Assembly (NCBI GenBank): GCA_001632435.1
Contig: KV424009.1
Coordinates: forward strand, 1 to 64,000
Direction of reading: 5' to 3'
Source of the DNA: Calocera cornea HHB12733
Lineage: Eukaryota > Basidiomycota > Dacrymycetes > Dacrymycetales > Dacrymycetaceae
DNA length: 64,000 nt
Shown here: one piece after another, positions 10,957-22,281 of the stretch
Layout of the letters: every line of letters begins with the position of its first letter
Numbering within the stretch: the stretch's first letter is position 1
Program-made: the position numbers and the translations under genes
The notes under the pieces: generated by a model
Databases searched by the model: none
What the model was told of the DNA's origin: nothing
Seen by the model: only the letters and a program-made list of their open reading frames with translations

Positions 10957-10989
10957 ATGGCCCTCCCGCAGCGGGCAAATGGCAACTGA
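10957..10989 (+). promoter_or_regulatory. short upstream reading frame overlapping the lipase start
   Basis: An ATG at 10957 opens a ten-codon frame that ends with TGA at 10987-10989, so it overlaps the lipase ATG at 10979 in another frame. If the transcript starts upstream, it could lower translation of the lipase. This is an inference from position only. Confidence 0.35.
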
Positions 10990-11964
10990 ACTGGACGATG
11001 ACGACTTCCCACCCCTGCCGCTGCACACGACCCAACACTCCCACCAGCGCCCAAACCACGACAGGAGCGCCACTGACGGACCTGGCCCGGTGACGCACCC
11101 GCGCCAGCCCACCAGCGCATACAGCGCACAAGGACGCGCTCCGTCCCTCCCGGTCCAACAGGCGCCTGCATCCCACACCTCCCTCGTACAGCGACTCAAC
11201 TCGATCCTCCCCATCTCGGCGCTCGACGGCGCGCGCCCTCCCTCCCCTACCCCTTCCACCTCCTCCAATTCCCGCTCCTCGCCCTCCCGCAAACCCTCCC
11301 AGCTTCCGAAGGAACCTCCCTCCCGCACCCCCTCAATCGTCTCATCCACCCTGCCCGAGGCAGCGACCCTGAAGGACTGGATGGCGCGTATCCTCTCGCC
11401 CGCCTCGGCCGCGGCGGTGCGGAGGAGCAGCGTGCGCCTCCCGCAGCCGGCGCTGCTCCCTTCGGCGAGAAGAAGGAGCGGGAGCATGAGGAGCGTCTCT
11501 GCGCCGGAGACGAGCTCAGGCTCTTCCGACCAGGGCAGCGCGAGCAGCAGCAGGGAGCGTGGCGAGCCGGTGGTCCTCCGCTCCTCTCCCCGGGCAAGCG
11601 AGGACCTAGAACAAGCGCTCAACGAGGCGATCTTCCCCGACGCTCTCCCAGCGCCGCGCGCGTCCACCTCCAACCTCCATATTCCCCGGAAAGGCGCCCC
11701 GAACGGCCCAACGCGGCCGGAGCGCGCGCATCTCGACCCCGTCCAGAGCCCGCTCTCCCCGCCTCCGCACGGACTCCCGCACCATGGACACCACCTGCAC
11801 GGGCATCATCAGCCACCACAGCTCCTCACCAGCCTGACGCGCAGCACCCTCCCCACCGCGTCCCTCTCCCTGCAGCCGCTGCCGCCCGTGCACCTCTCCT
11901 CCGCGCCTAGCAATATGCGGAGGTCCACCTCCCTGTTCTCACGCGCAGGGATGGGGCTGCTACC

Positions 11965-11997
<33 letters not shown>

Positions 11998-13317
11998 AGG
12001 GCCGAGCGCGCAAAGCCAGGACAGTACAGGCAGTGTCGGGAGCGTCGGGAGCGTGGGCAGTGTGGACCAGCTGCGCATGCTCTACTCCTCCGCGCCGGTG
12101 CAGAAGGACGACGCGGACGACTCGAAGAACGGGTGGGCGTTTGCGGACTGGTGGAAGGCCGGGAGCGGGACGGGGACGGGCAAGGAGAGGGACCGGACGG
12201 CGCCGCTGTTGGAGGAGAGCGATCGGGGCTCGGACCAGGAGGATGCGGCGGAGCGGATCCAGCGAAAATGTGCGTTTTGGCTGCATATATGCTACTCCTG
12301 GTGCTCATCTGGCTTGTGTGTTTTAGATAAGACCCCGCACAACCCGATGATCTTCTGCCACGGCCTGCTGGGGTTCGACGCGATCACCCTCCCGCTCCCC
12401 CCGCCGCTGGGGTCGTTCTCCCTCCCCCCGATCTACCACTGGCGCGGTATCACGGACGTTTTGCGCACGAATGGAGTAGAGGTATACGTCATGCGTGTGC
12501 CGGCCACGTCTGGCATTGCCCAGCGGGCCGAGGTGCTCAGGGACAAGATCACGGAGAAGTGCAGGGGGAGGAAGGTGCACCTTGTTGGGCACTCGATGGG
12601 CGGGCTGGACTGCAGGTACTTGACGAGCAAGCTGGAGTGCGAGTTTGAGGTGCTCACCGTGACGACTGTGGTATGTGCTTCCGCTTCCTCAGCGCAGTTG
12701 AAGGATGGGACACTAACGGCCGTGGCAGTCCACCCCGCACCGCGGCTCCTCCTTCGCAGACTACTGCGTGCACGAGCTGATCGGGCGCGAGCGCCTCCCC
12801 GCCGTCATCTCCCTGATCGACACCATCCTCCCCTACTCGGACGGCGACGGCACGGCCTTCGAGCAGCTCACCACGACGCACATGCGGGAGTTCAACGAGG
12901 AGGTGCCGGACAAGCCCGGGGTGCGCTACTTCTCCTGGGGGGCGACGTACGAGCCTGGGCTCGTCGACAGCTTCAGGTGGCCGCACGGCGTCATCCTGGC
13001 CAAGGAGGGGCCGAACGACGGGCTCGTGAGCGTGCAGAGCGCCCAGTGGGGGGAGTACGAGGGCACAGTGACGCATGTGAACCAGTGCGTCCTTCCTTCC
13101 ATCCCTACCGTACGCACGCATATCGGGGCACTGACTCCCCTGGGCCAGCCTGGACCTCATCGGGTGGATGAACGCGGCACGGTACAGGTGGGCCGAGTTC
13201 GTGGGCACGAAGATCGAGTACCGGCCGGCTACGTTCTACTTGGGCGTCGCGAGCCGGATTGCGGAGGTTGAGGAGGAGATGGAGCGCCGCGAGAGGGAGG
13301 ATGGCGGGGTCGATTAG
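10979..13317 (+). CDS. alpha/beta-hydrolase lipase with long N-terminal extension (TGL2-like)
   Basis: Removing introns at 12270-12326, 12671-12728 and 13085-13148 gives 719 residues. The first 430 or so are low-complexity Ser/Pro-rich sequence, including an SG dipeptide run and SVG repeats, and are probably disordered. The hydrolase domain begins NPMIFCHGLLGFD (oxyanion-hole region). VHLVGHSMGGLD gives the nucleophile Ser near residue 518. STPHRGSSFADY follows, then EGPNDGLVS, probably holding the acidic residue, and VTHVNHLDLIGW, probably holding the catalytic His. The pattern resembles fungal triacylglycerol lipases of the yeast Tgl2 kind, known for acyl-ester hydrolysis. The long N-terminus is absent from yeast Tgl2 as I know it. 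There is no signal peptide, so an intracellular role is likely. Confidence 0.82.
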
Positions 13318-14319
13318 CGGATTGTGGTCATCCGCTCACTTACCCATACGTCACGCAAGCTACGCATCGCACTTGTACCACCACTTGCATAGTCTATATA
13401 CCCCAGCATCACCATACATAGTCATGCCCGAAGCCCAGCATCCGGCCCTTCGGCGCAGCTGCAGCCAATTGGGACGCCCCAAACCCTAATGGATTGTATT
13501 CATCCCTTATTCGCCTCTGACAACGGGAAGGACGAAGAAGCCTCCACCTTTGCACAATGGCCGGCGCGGGAAACTCCGCGCCCGGGTCTTTGCCCGCCGC
13601 CTGGGAAGCTTCTGCGCCCGCGTGCCTCGGGCCTGCCGGGCCCTCGGCTCCGCACGTGTGATCCTCGTAACCCCGCCCCAGGGGATGAATGACCGACGAC
13701 CACGACGGCGAACGGGTCAAACGGCCGAGGGGGGCTGCTGCCTGCCCTGGCCACGTTCCGTTCCCCCCATCCATCAGATGGGGCCGATAGAAGCGCGTGT
13801 GGCCCTTGCAGGCGGGCACAGGGGCAGGCCGCACGCTGCACATGGCGCCGGGCGGCGTCAGCGGTCGGTGGTTCGGGTGGGGCTTCGGCTTCCCACAGAC
13901 ACATTCCCGCATTCCCTTCTCGCGGTCACGCAGCGTTGCCGCCGCCCGCCTGCCCGCCACACACTGGCCATCAATCTCGCCTCTTGCCTCTTGCCTCTTG
14001 TGTCTAGTTTCTCCCAGTGTCACTTTCGTTCCAGATTGGCTGCGTTTCTTGGATACACACCGCTTGCACGCGTACGACCATGATGGCCCAACCACCCAGG
14101 TAGGACATTTAGCTCCGATTGGACGGGAATCCGAGGGAATCACGAATCTTCCAGGTCGCCTCATGCTGATGAGGCGCTCGTGGTCGTACAGGGGGGCGAT
14201 CGCGCACTCCCCACGCCCGCGGACCGTGCTGCAACTGTGCCGCGACAAGGTAGGTGGCATTTGGGGACGTGTCTGACCACCGGCTGACCACGGCGAATAT
14301 TTGGCGAGCAGGATGGACG
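13318..14319. other. intergenic, no supported gene
   Basis: Long frames exist here on both strands, notably leftward from 14260, but they are products of high GC and carry no recognisable motif. A short CTCTTGC-type tandem repeat sits near 13980-14005. The promoter of the zinc-finger-like gene should be in the right half. Confidence 0.4.
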
Positions 14320-15755
14320 ATGGCGCCCATCTTCGACCGCGTCAACTCGCGGTCGCTTCCCCTCGCCTCGTCCATTTACCGCGCCTCCGATGAAAGACCA
14401 CTCGCGGGAAAGGTCTCCCGGGATCCCCCTGCTATCATGCTGTATCGCAGCTACGCGGCTCCGGCGTACCCGTCGCTGCACTCCGTGACGAGGAACCGGT
14501 CGCCGCATCCGCGCTACCACATGCCCCAGGCTCAAATGTTTGAGTCGATCCATCAAAAAGCTGTCGAAGCCTCGTATGACGCCGCCGATGTCGCCTATGC
14601 GTCTGTCCCGACGGATCCTGCCACTGTTCCGCCCGCTCCTGAGGTCATCGAGCTATCCTCTGGGTCAGAGGCCGGTGCTCCTGAAGAAGAAGAGCCCAAT
14701 GAAGAAGAGTATCGAGAACGGCCGCTCGGACTGCGGCGTCTCAAGGTGGCGAAGCCCAAACCTCCTGTGGCACCCGAAACTACGCCAAAGAAGGCAAAGC
14801 CGTCCACGAAGTCAGGCAAGGGCTCGAGCCAGTCTCAGAGCGGGGAAGGGACTTCAACTCCCATCCCTCATCCTGGTGAGAGCGCCGCATTCTCCGCTTA
14901 TGCAATTGCCGATCAACTTCTGCAGATCCGCTGTTCTCGATGATCAACATTCCCCTCTCGGTTGGAAACCGGTCACCGGGGCACGGCGAAGTGCTCGGAA
15001 TGAGCCCCCTCGGACTATTGAAGAAAGAACGCGTCTTGATGTGCGGCATGTCGCCGCCCGGCCAGCCGAACATGACCTGCGGCATCTATGCAACACACTT
15101 CCACGACCTGTACCGGCACCGTATCGTGCACATGATGTGGGAGACGCTGCTGTACGAGCGCGCTGAGCTCGCGAACGAACCGACCGACCTCAGCGACTTC
15201 GTCTTCGGCGGGTTTATTGGTGACTTCCCCAAGTGCAAGAGGTGCGACAAGAGGTTCTCGAGATACGACTCGCTGCAGCGGCACCTGCTCAAGACGACCT
15301 GCGAGATCATGTCCCCGGGCGACAAGGCGGATCGGGACCTGCGTCGAGAGCGGCTTGACAAAGAGGTGAGGAAGAGCGAAGCACTCCAGCACTGGATCGA
15401 GACGCCCGTTCCTCGGCCCAAAGTAGCCTTGGCGAAAGTCGCGTATCCATCGGGCACCAAGGCATACCGGGACGTTGTCATCCTCGAGATCTACGAAGTG
15501 GAGGAGACGTATGCGCCGCGGTACCAGGTCGTTACCGTCAAGAGCGGGAAGGAGTACCAGGTCAAGCTGTTCAACCATGACGAGCCCGGCGGCGTGCCGT
15601 TCTATACCAAGCAGGATGACAACGTGCAGCTCAAGACAAATGCGATGACAGAGTGGTACGCGGAAGGATACAGAAGGCTGAACACGAAGGAGCAAGAGCT
15701 GCACATCGTCATCGACAAGGACGGCTCGTGGGGAAGGCGCCGGGTACGTGTGTAG
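14320..15755 (+). CDS. zinc-finger-like protein, paralog A, unknown function
   Basis: This model has 461 residues with one intron (14876-14925). The start is uncertain: ATGs at 14320, 14440 and 14521 are all possible. The N-terminal half is acidic and Lys/Pro-rich, like a linker. The second half holds two zinc-finger-like motifs. The first, CGM...TCGIY...RHRIVH, has spacing C-x11-C-x12-H-x3-H. The second, CKRCDKRFSRYDSLQRH...C, has C-x2-C-x12-H-x5-C. Next come the motif TPVPRPK and a beta-rich segment with KEYQVKLFNHDEPGG. The same order and spacing recur in the gene at 30219. A GTACGT donor at 15747 might let the real C-terminus extend further. A nuclear DNA- or protein-binding role is plausible but inferred. 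Confidence 0.65.
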
Positions 15756-16471
15756 CTGCGCTACAGTACTCGTTGCGTATCAGGGAGGAGACCCTTGGAC
15801 ATTGCAAGACAACCATCATGGTTTGTCGCTGGTGTGATATTTGCTGTATGGTACCATCAATGCGAATCATGAGAATTCTGGGTATGAATCAGAGCGCTTG
15901 AATTGTACTCCCATATCCTGAACACCGGCAGCAGGGGCATATCGGGGGCACCTGCCTCGATCCACGCTGATCAGCAGGGTGTACCGTGGGACAGTGTGGC
16001 TGTCCCTTTATCTGGTGGCGGTGCAGGAAAAACCGTGAGAGAAGCCGACTGGTTCAGGGTCTTGCAGAGGTCTTCCGGCTGCCTTTCTTTGTTCAACTTC
16101 GACATCCTCCGCCTCAGCCTGAGCTACCGGTCAGGATTGAACGCGAAGGGGAATTCCTGCTCGTCACGTGCCAGGGATATTTACGTATCAAAATGGGGAG
16201 CACCATGGCCCCTCATGGGCGAACATGCGAGTTTTGCAAGGGTTGGCCTCGTCTATGATACGCGCAGCAAGCCACACCCGAATGGCATGTCACTGTGGCG
16301 AGTACACCATTATGGTGGCAGCAATCTGGCTATAAACGAGCTGGATGTCTGCTGAAGCTAAATAAAAAAAAATTCGATCTACGCCCCGTTCCTCGGCCAC
16401 AATTTGACCACCACTGCATCACACCCTACTAAACGCAACCGAAACTCGCGCTGGATTCACGAGCTCCAATC
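15756..16471. other. intergenic, no supported gene
   Basis: Short frames only. An A-rich run near 16361-16372 is the one compositional feature. The promoter of the SDR at 16472 lies at the right end. Confidence 0.4.
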
Positions 16472-17634
16472 ATGGGCCAAGCGTTCTCTGAAAGCTTCCC
16501 GCCTAAGGCAACATGGTTGTCTAAAGATATGCCAGACATGACCGGCAAAGTGGCTATCGTCACCGGTGGCAACTCGGGTATTGGGAAAGTGACGATCAAG
16601 GTTGGCTCCGCTTCGCTGTCACGGTGGGAACTAGAACTGATGCGTTTGGAAGTATCTCCTACTGAAGAACTGTGTCGTCTACCTCTTATGTTGCTCTGCC
16701 TCCAAGGCGGAAGCCGCGATAGCGGAAGCCGCGATAGCGGACCTCAAAGCTGCAACCGGCAAAGTGCCCGTGTTCATCCAGTGCGACCTGGCGGACCTTC
16801 ACTCCATCAGGGCGTCCGCGACCGAGTTCCTCGCCAAAGCGCAGCGGCTCGACGTCCTGTTCAACAATGCGGGCTCCATGACCACGCCGATGGATTGGCT
16901 CACGAAGCAGGGGTATGACATGCAGTTCGGGACGAATGTGCTGGGTGAGCTTACCACCCGCCCTCGAGCTGGTCTCGCATGCTGATGGCGGGTGCAGGAA
17001 CTGGCTACCTCACCATGCTCCTCCTGCCCCTCATTCAAGCGACCGCAAAGTCATACGGCGGTGCCCGGATCGTGACGCTCAGCTCCAACGCCCAGGATGG
17101 CGCACCGAAAGGCGGGATCGACTTCTCCACTCTTAAAGACGGACCGGAAAGGGGCATGAAGCTGACACACTGGACCGCGTACATGCAGAGCAAGTGGGCC
17201 GATGCTTGTCTCTCCAAGGAGCTCTCGAGACGCTATGGGAAGGATGGCGTCGTCTGCACTGCCTTGAACCCAGGTTAGCACGCTCCCAACGTAGCTAATC
17301 TGAGCGTCGATGGGTTAACGAACATTTGTTAGGTATCATCCGCACTGATCTGGCCCGCAATCTCAACTTCATCGCCTGGTTCTCCAATACGATAGGCCAC
17401 GATGCCGACCCGCTCGGCGCGGTCACACAGCTGTATGCCGGCACGGCGCCCGAAGCGGCTTCACTGAACGGGCAGGTACGGCTCTCGTATTTTATCGTGC
17501 GGTAGCAGTGCTGATCAATGGTGCAGTATCTTATTCCTTGGGCGAGGGTTGGGAAGGCACGTGCGGATACCGAGGATCCGGTGACTGGCAAGGCGCTGTG
17601 GGAATGGATTGAAGAGCAAGGCAAGACCGTATGA
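16472..17634 (+). CDS. short-chain dehydrogenase, dispersed family member (copy 5)
   Basis: This belongs to the same family as the 3.6-9 kb array; removal of four introns gives 315 residues. MGQAFSESFPPKATW leads to VAIVTGGNSGIGKVT on one exon, so the microexon introns of the array are absent here. LFNNAGSMT, Ser in LSSNA and the Tyr-Lys in TAYMQSKW are present. Two oddities stand out. After beta-strand 2 the usual VYMASRS is replaced by VYLLCCSAS, so the Arg expected to favour NADP is gone. Also, a perfect 15-bp in-frame duplication (16707-16721 and 16722-16736) doubles AEAAI. The gene looks intact, but its cofactor use may have changed. It converges with the leftward copy at 18542. Confidence 0.82.
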
Positions 17635-17887
17635 CTGTCGTAGACTGCGTCGTTGGTATAATCTCCGCTCTTATCTCACGCCCGCTCTCCTGCACTAGCT
17701 ACTCTTAGACTTCTTCTTCTTATGTACCTAATCGTAACTGCTGCATGACCATCAGTGTTTCTGAGAGTTTACTTCTTGGCTGTGGGGCTTTTGTTGTTTC
17801 GCACCAATGTAAGTACTCACAACGGGAAGATGTTGACCAGGATGACGCTTCCGCCCTGGGCTCGGGCCAACCGAGACAATCGCATTA

Positions 17888-17897
17888 TATTGCTAAC
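17888..17897. repeat. target-site duplication, left copy
   Basis: TATTGCTAAC lies directly outside the left end of the inverted-repeat element and is repeated exactly at 18471-18480. Confidence 0.85.
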
Positions 17898-17978
17898 GAG
17901 GTAAACGCTAGGATGCCCGCGTTCTCACGCGTTAATGCTAGAATGCCCGTTTCACTCCGAAAAGCTAGAATGCCCGTC
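17898..17978 (+). repeat. terminal inverted repeat, left arm
   Basis: This 81-bp arm holds subrepeats beginning at 17907, 17937 and 17964. It pairs with 18390-18470 on the opposite strand. Confidence 0.85.
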
Positions 17979-18389
17979 ATCCGCGCCGCATGCGCGAGAT
18001 CATGTGTCCCTCCCTTTTCCGACGTTCGACAACTTGAATGCCTTAAGTTACTCACAACAGTAAGAAACTCGGAGATCAAATAAAACATCGGTACCAGAAC
18101 AGAGAGCTTCTGTCCACTAGCATGCCTGCTTTTCCGGGCGGGATTACCTTCAGCATTTGGAAAGAACAGCCTGTGAGGGACGTGGAAGCGCTGAATTGAC
18201 TAGATGGTGGGTGATATTGTCTCTTCAGCTCACACAAAGCAACCAAAAGCAAGTAACCCCGGACCCAGACAGTGGACCCAAGTCTGTAAGCCAATTTTTT
18301 AAAAATATGGGACTGCTCTTTGCTTCTGTATGCGTGTGACTATCGAGTAATCCGACTTCGAGGCCGCAAGTGGCAGTGTGACCAGACAG

Positions 18390-18470
18390 GACGGGAACTC
18401 TAGCTTTAAATTTCAAAACGGGCATTCTAGCATTCAAGTGTGAGAATGCGGGCATCCTAGCGTTTACCTC
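18390..18470 (-). repeat. terminal inverted repeat, right arm
   Basis: Read on the minus strand, this arm matches the left arm at roughly four bases in five over 81 bp, and perfectly over the outer 23 bp. Confidence 0.85.
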
Positions 18471-18480
18471 TATTGCTAAC
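18471..18480. repeat. target-site duplication, right copy
   Basis: TATTGCTAAC directly follows the right end of the element and is identical to 17888-17897. Confidence 0.85.
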
Positions 18481-18541
18481 TGTATCCTGGGAACTGAGTC
18501 TGACCCCCGACCAACGAACGAGAAACCCATCTCCCGAATGT

Positions 18542-20280
18542 TCATAGCTCAACATCCTCCGTGACCCGCTCAACCCACTCCCACAGCCTCCTCCCAGCCT
18601 CCTCGTCGTACGTATCCGGCCTGGACACGCCGAGCCGCGCGAGGGGTATGAAGTACTTTGCGTTCCAACATCAGGTGCATGCTCTGGGGTGCAAGGAAGG
18701 GGCAAACAAAGGCGCACCTCCCCGTGCGCCCCGGCCGTCTCGGGCGACGTGCCTGCGTACAGCTGGGTAAGAGCGCCCTCCGGGTCGGGGTCGAACATTG
18801 ACCAGTTCTGTCGCCTCCAGGTCAGACACGCGGCACAAATGGGTGCACCACCCGGAGAGGCGAAAGGGGCTTACGAGTATCGCGCGGAAGAAGGGCGAAT
18901 GCCGCAGGAGCTCGGTGCGGATGATGCCTACCTCCTCTCAGCCTTGCTTGCCGGAGCACACAGTGGCAAAGCAACGTGGGACATACCGGGATTCAGCGAA
19001 CTGCTCACCACGCCCTGCTCGCCGTACCGCCTCGCGAGCTCCTTCGCGAACACGACGACCGCCTGCCCACCAACACGAATATCAGCCCTCGCTGGTGTGA
19101 CAACAGCGAGTTGGAAGGAGGGAGGGCGCACCCATTTGGACTGCGCGTACGCCGCCCACCGGCCCAGCCTTTTCCGCCGAGCGGGCCCGTCAAGCAGGGT
19201 ATCGTAGTTGATCCCCGGCCAGCCGGCGAGGGTATGCACTCTGTGCGCATTGCGTCAGTCACTGCACGCCCACCCAGAAAATGCAAAGAGAGCAGGGTGG
19301 GAGGAGGGAGGAGGGAGGAGGGACGGCGGCGTACAGAGAGCTGGTGCTGACGACGCGCACGGACCCGCGCGGGACGTGCTTGGCCGTCTCGAGCAGAGTG
19401 GGCAGGAGGAGCATGGTGAAGTACGCCGGGCCTGGCAGGTCATGAGCACCTTCCTTGCCATACAAGTGCTGCACAGGAGGGTAGTGGGCGGCGCACCTAG
19501 CACGTTCGTGCCGAACTGCAGGTCGTACCCTTGCCCCGTGACCTCGTCCATCGGGACGAGCATCGCGCCCCTACCACCCACGGTCAGCATCTCCCAGGCT
19601 CAGAAGTACGCAAGCAAGAAGCGGACGCACGCATTATTGAAGAGCAAATGCAGCTGCTTCTCCTTCCTACCCGGAACCCGCAATCAAAACCCATCAGCAC
19701 CACCGCCTTCAGTCCCCCCCTTTCCCCCCCATAGGGGCCAGGACAGCCGCCGCGCGCACCTCTGGAAGTCCTCCGCAGCGCGCCGCACACTCCCCAGATC
19801 GGCCAGGTCCAGCGGCAGGAAGTGCACATCGGCCTTCCCCGTCGTGTGCTGCAGGTCGGCGAGGGCCGTGGCGGCCTTTTGCGGGTTGCGGGAGGCGAGG
19901 TAGACGCGCGCGTTGGCGAGGAGGAGGTACTGCGCGTGTCGTCCGGTTCGTTAGCTGGTGTGCGGTGGGGGGAAGGGGGGGGACACGGACACGCACCTTG
20001 CACGTCACCTTGCCGATCCCTTTGCACCGTCAGCGTCCTCCCAACGCAACTCCTTCCCCTGGCTGCCGCCACCAACGTCTGGCTGCCAATCACGCACCTG
20101 TGTTCCCTCCCTGCCCCTTAGATCAGCCCATGCATCACCGCGCCCAGGGGAGCGACGCACCGTAACAATCGCGACGCTGCCCGTCAGGTCCGGGATGTCT
20201 CCCACGCCGAACCTGCGGCGCGGGGGGAAGACCTCGGACGGCCACTGCCAGAGCCAGCTTGTCGAGCTGCGGGTGCGCAT
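18542..20280 (-). CDS. short-chain dehydrogenase, family member on opposite strand (copy 6)
   Basis: This is a leftward member of the same SDR family in a strongly GC-rich context, with many short introns. From the ATG at 20280 it reads MRTRSSTSWLWQWPSEVFPP and then DIPDLTGSVAIVT. The glycine motif [12 protein letters not shown] is assembled from a 13-nt microexon (20098-20110) and a 23-nt exon, as in copies 2 and 3. Downstream are VYLASRNPQKA, LFNNAGAML, the Ser in VVSTSS, the Tyr-Lys in [23 protein letters not shown] and the end LWEWVERVTEDVEL. All catalytic residues seem to be kept. Shared microexons with the 5-8 kb copies argue for descent from one ancestor already split that way. The substrate is unknown. 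Confidence 0.78.
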
Positions 20281-21261
20281 GCCGTCGGACTTCCTTCTGC
20301 TTGGATGTCGAGGTGGGCGATGGGAGGCGGGATGTAGCCTGAGAGGGAAGAGAAGGACGCGGGGCAGCCTGACCTACGCCCGCGCAGGACTGCCCAAGAC
20401 CGCATCCATCCCCCCGTGGCCCCCTTTCGGCAAGTCTAAATACCAACATGCAAGGCTTGCCATGCCAGCCGCAGACGATCAACCAGGCCTTTCTTTACTA
20501 TGCTTACTCGGCCGAACTCGAACTTGTAAGTCAGCTTCGCCGGCAGTCAGTAGCCAGCACGACAAGTTCACACGCCAAGCGCCCGTGAGTCCCCGTCCTG
20601 TCCCTCTGCACCGTAATATGTGCATAGATGCCGGCATACCCACCCTGACACCGCACCGGTCAATATCGCGATCCGTCTCAGATTGCCAATTCATTCAGTT
20701 ATTAGTAATGCATTAGTACTCGTCGCGAAGTGCCGTAGACTGGATGGTGCTGCTGCTGCAACATTCCGCCTGACGCAGACGGGGGAGGCGGGGAGCTCGG
20801 CACTCGGCGCTCGGGTTGCCACAGCGTTGCAAGCGTTGGACGTGGGGACGAGCAGTGGAGGGGACGGACGGGTGTGCAGTCGGGAGCCCAGGACCGACCG
20901 GGAAGCCCTCTCCCCCGGCGTCCTCGGGGAGTCGGAGTCGGAGTCGCGGGGTATGACATCCTACAGTATGTATTTGCATTCGGGGCATTATGCGTCTCGC
21001 GAGCCGTGCGGCGTGCGATTGCGATTGCGATTGCGGGGGGAGGCGGACGCAGAGGCCGGTCGGTCGGGACGGAGTGCGAGTGCGAGTGCGAGTGCGAGTG
21101 GGCTGCTCTCCCCGGGCTGGGGCCGTACCTACATTACCTGGAACTCGGGGTCACGGCTCGCCCCGGCTTGTCCTCATTCATCTCTCTATCTCCCAACTCC
21201 CCTCCTGCGGTCCTGCATTCCAACGAACTGCGAACAGCGAACAGCGAACGGCATACAGCGC
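20281..21261. other. intergenic, GC-rich, short simple repeats
   Basis: No gene is supported. It contains short tandem runs such as GGAGTC near 20932-20946, GCGATT near 21014-21034 and GCGAGT near 21074-21100. The promoter of the leftward SDR copy lies at its left end. Confidence 0.4.
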
Positions 21262-22281
21262 TCAGACCAACCACCCCCTACACTCCCCCCGCCCGTTTGC
21301 GTTCCCAGGGCCGAGCGCGTCCGGCCACTGCACGACGAACCTGCGCCGAGCGTCAGCGCTCGTTGCTCATTTCGCAGGTTCAGAGCGAGCAAGCGAGGGA
21401 GAGAGGGAGGGAGGAGGGAGAAGGAGCGCACCGGTCTACGAACGGGCGGACGAGCTTTGCGGAGAGGGAGAGGGAGCGGACGCGCGCGAAGGACTCGACG
21501 TAGATTGTGCGCGGGGCCGGGAGGCCGAGGAACTGCATACTTGCTGTCAGCGGCTGCGGTCCTCTGCCTGTTCCTCCTCCGCTTCCCCTGCCCCCTCCCG
21601 CTCTCTCCCTGGGGGCAGGCACCATCCCACCCTCGGCGGCGCTCTCGGAAAAAGTCGCGAGAAAGCAGGCGCACCTTGGATATCCAGACCGCGGCCAGGA
21701 CGACGACACACGTTCCCGGGCCGTTGAGCAGCAGGACGTCGGCGAAGGGCTCGCGCCGCAGGGCGGGGAGGAGGGTGATGTGCCAGAAGGCAGCGAGGAG
21801 GGCGTAGAGCGCGGTAGGGGCGGTGAGGAGGAGGGGCTGGTGGACTCTGCGGGCGCGCGGGAGGAGCAGGAACGTGGATTGTGCGTGCTGGGGCTGTCCT
21901 GCTCCTGCGCCGGCGGGCGGGGCGAGGGAGCGCTCGAACGCCTCGGCCTTCTGCTGCGAGAGGCCGTCGCCGGCGGAGACGATGTACGCGCGCGGGGTGT
22001 AGCGCGCGGGCGGGAGGGCGCGGAGCAGCTGCAGGGACTCGGAGGTGTGCCCGCCTGCCACGACATCAGCAGCGTGCGTGCGTGGGGCGCGGGAGGGGCG
22101 CACCGGAGCCGAGGAAGACGGCGAGCTTTGCGGGCGTTGTGCGCTGCGGCCGAGGTGCGTTCGGGGCGGCGTTTGGGCCTGCTGCTGCTGCGGGCGCGGG
22201 CGCGCGGCGGGGGAGGAGAGCGTATGCGCGGGCTGCGCCGGCCAATAGGAGGAGGGCGAGGAGAGGGAGGAGAGGGAGCAT
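21262..22281 (-). CDS. ALG14: UDP-GlcNAc transferase subunit ALG14
   Basis: ALG14 is the membrane anchor that recruits catalytic ALG13 to the ER. Together they add the second GlcNAc to dolichol-PP-GlcNAc in N-glycan assembly. Removing introns at 22055-22103, 21533-21674 and 21341-21431 gives 245 residues. The N-terminus MLPLLPLLALLLLAG is the single membrane anchor. FLGSGGHTSE is the conserved GGHT loop, VLLLNGPGTCV is the family's NGPGT motif, and FLGLPAPRTIYVESFARVRS with LVRPFVDRFVVQWPD is the typical C-terminal half. It is divergent from FCP1, with about 580 bp between the starts. Confidence 0.93.

Larger units (their letters stand above)
17898..18470. mobile_element. 573-bp non-autonomous DNA transposon (MITE-like), Mutator-type TSD length
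   Basis: The element starts GAGGTAAACGCTAGGATGCC and ends with the reverse complement of that start. The arms at 17898-17978 and 18390-18470 align without gaps over 81 bp with about 14 differences. Each arm carries three spaced copies of a GCTAGRATGCCCG-like motif (one copy diverged in the right arm), which could be transposase-binding repeats. A perfect 10-bp direct repeat flanks it. There is no coding capacity, so it would need a transposase from elsewhere. A duplication of 9-11 bp is typical of Mutator-like elements, while hAT elements make 8 bp, so Mutator-like is the better guess. It inserted between two convergent SDR genes, 72 bp from the stop of the leftward one. Confidence 0.82.

Noticed and set aside
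13409..14260. Long leftward frame of about 280 codons between the lipase and zinc-finger-like gene
   Set aside because: It has no motif, no domain-like pattern and a composition expected from GC-rich DNA. The frames on both strands here are equally long.
17979..18389. Search for a transposase gene inside the inverted-repeat element
   Set aside because: All frames between the arms are short and interrupted, so the element is treated as non-autonomous.
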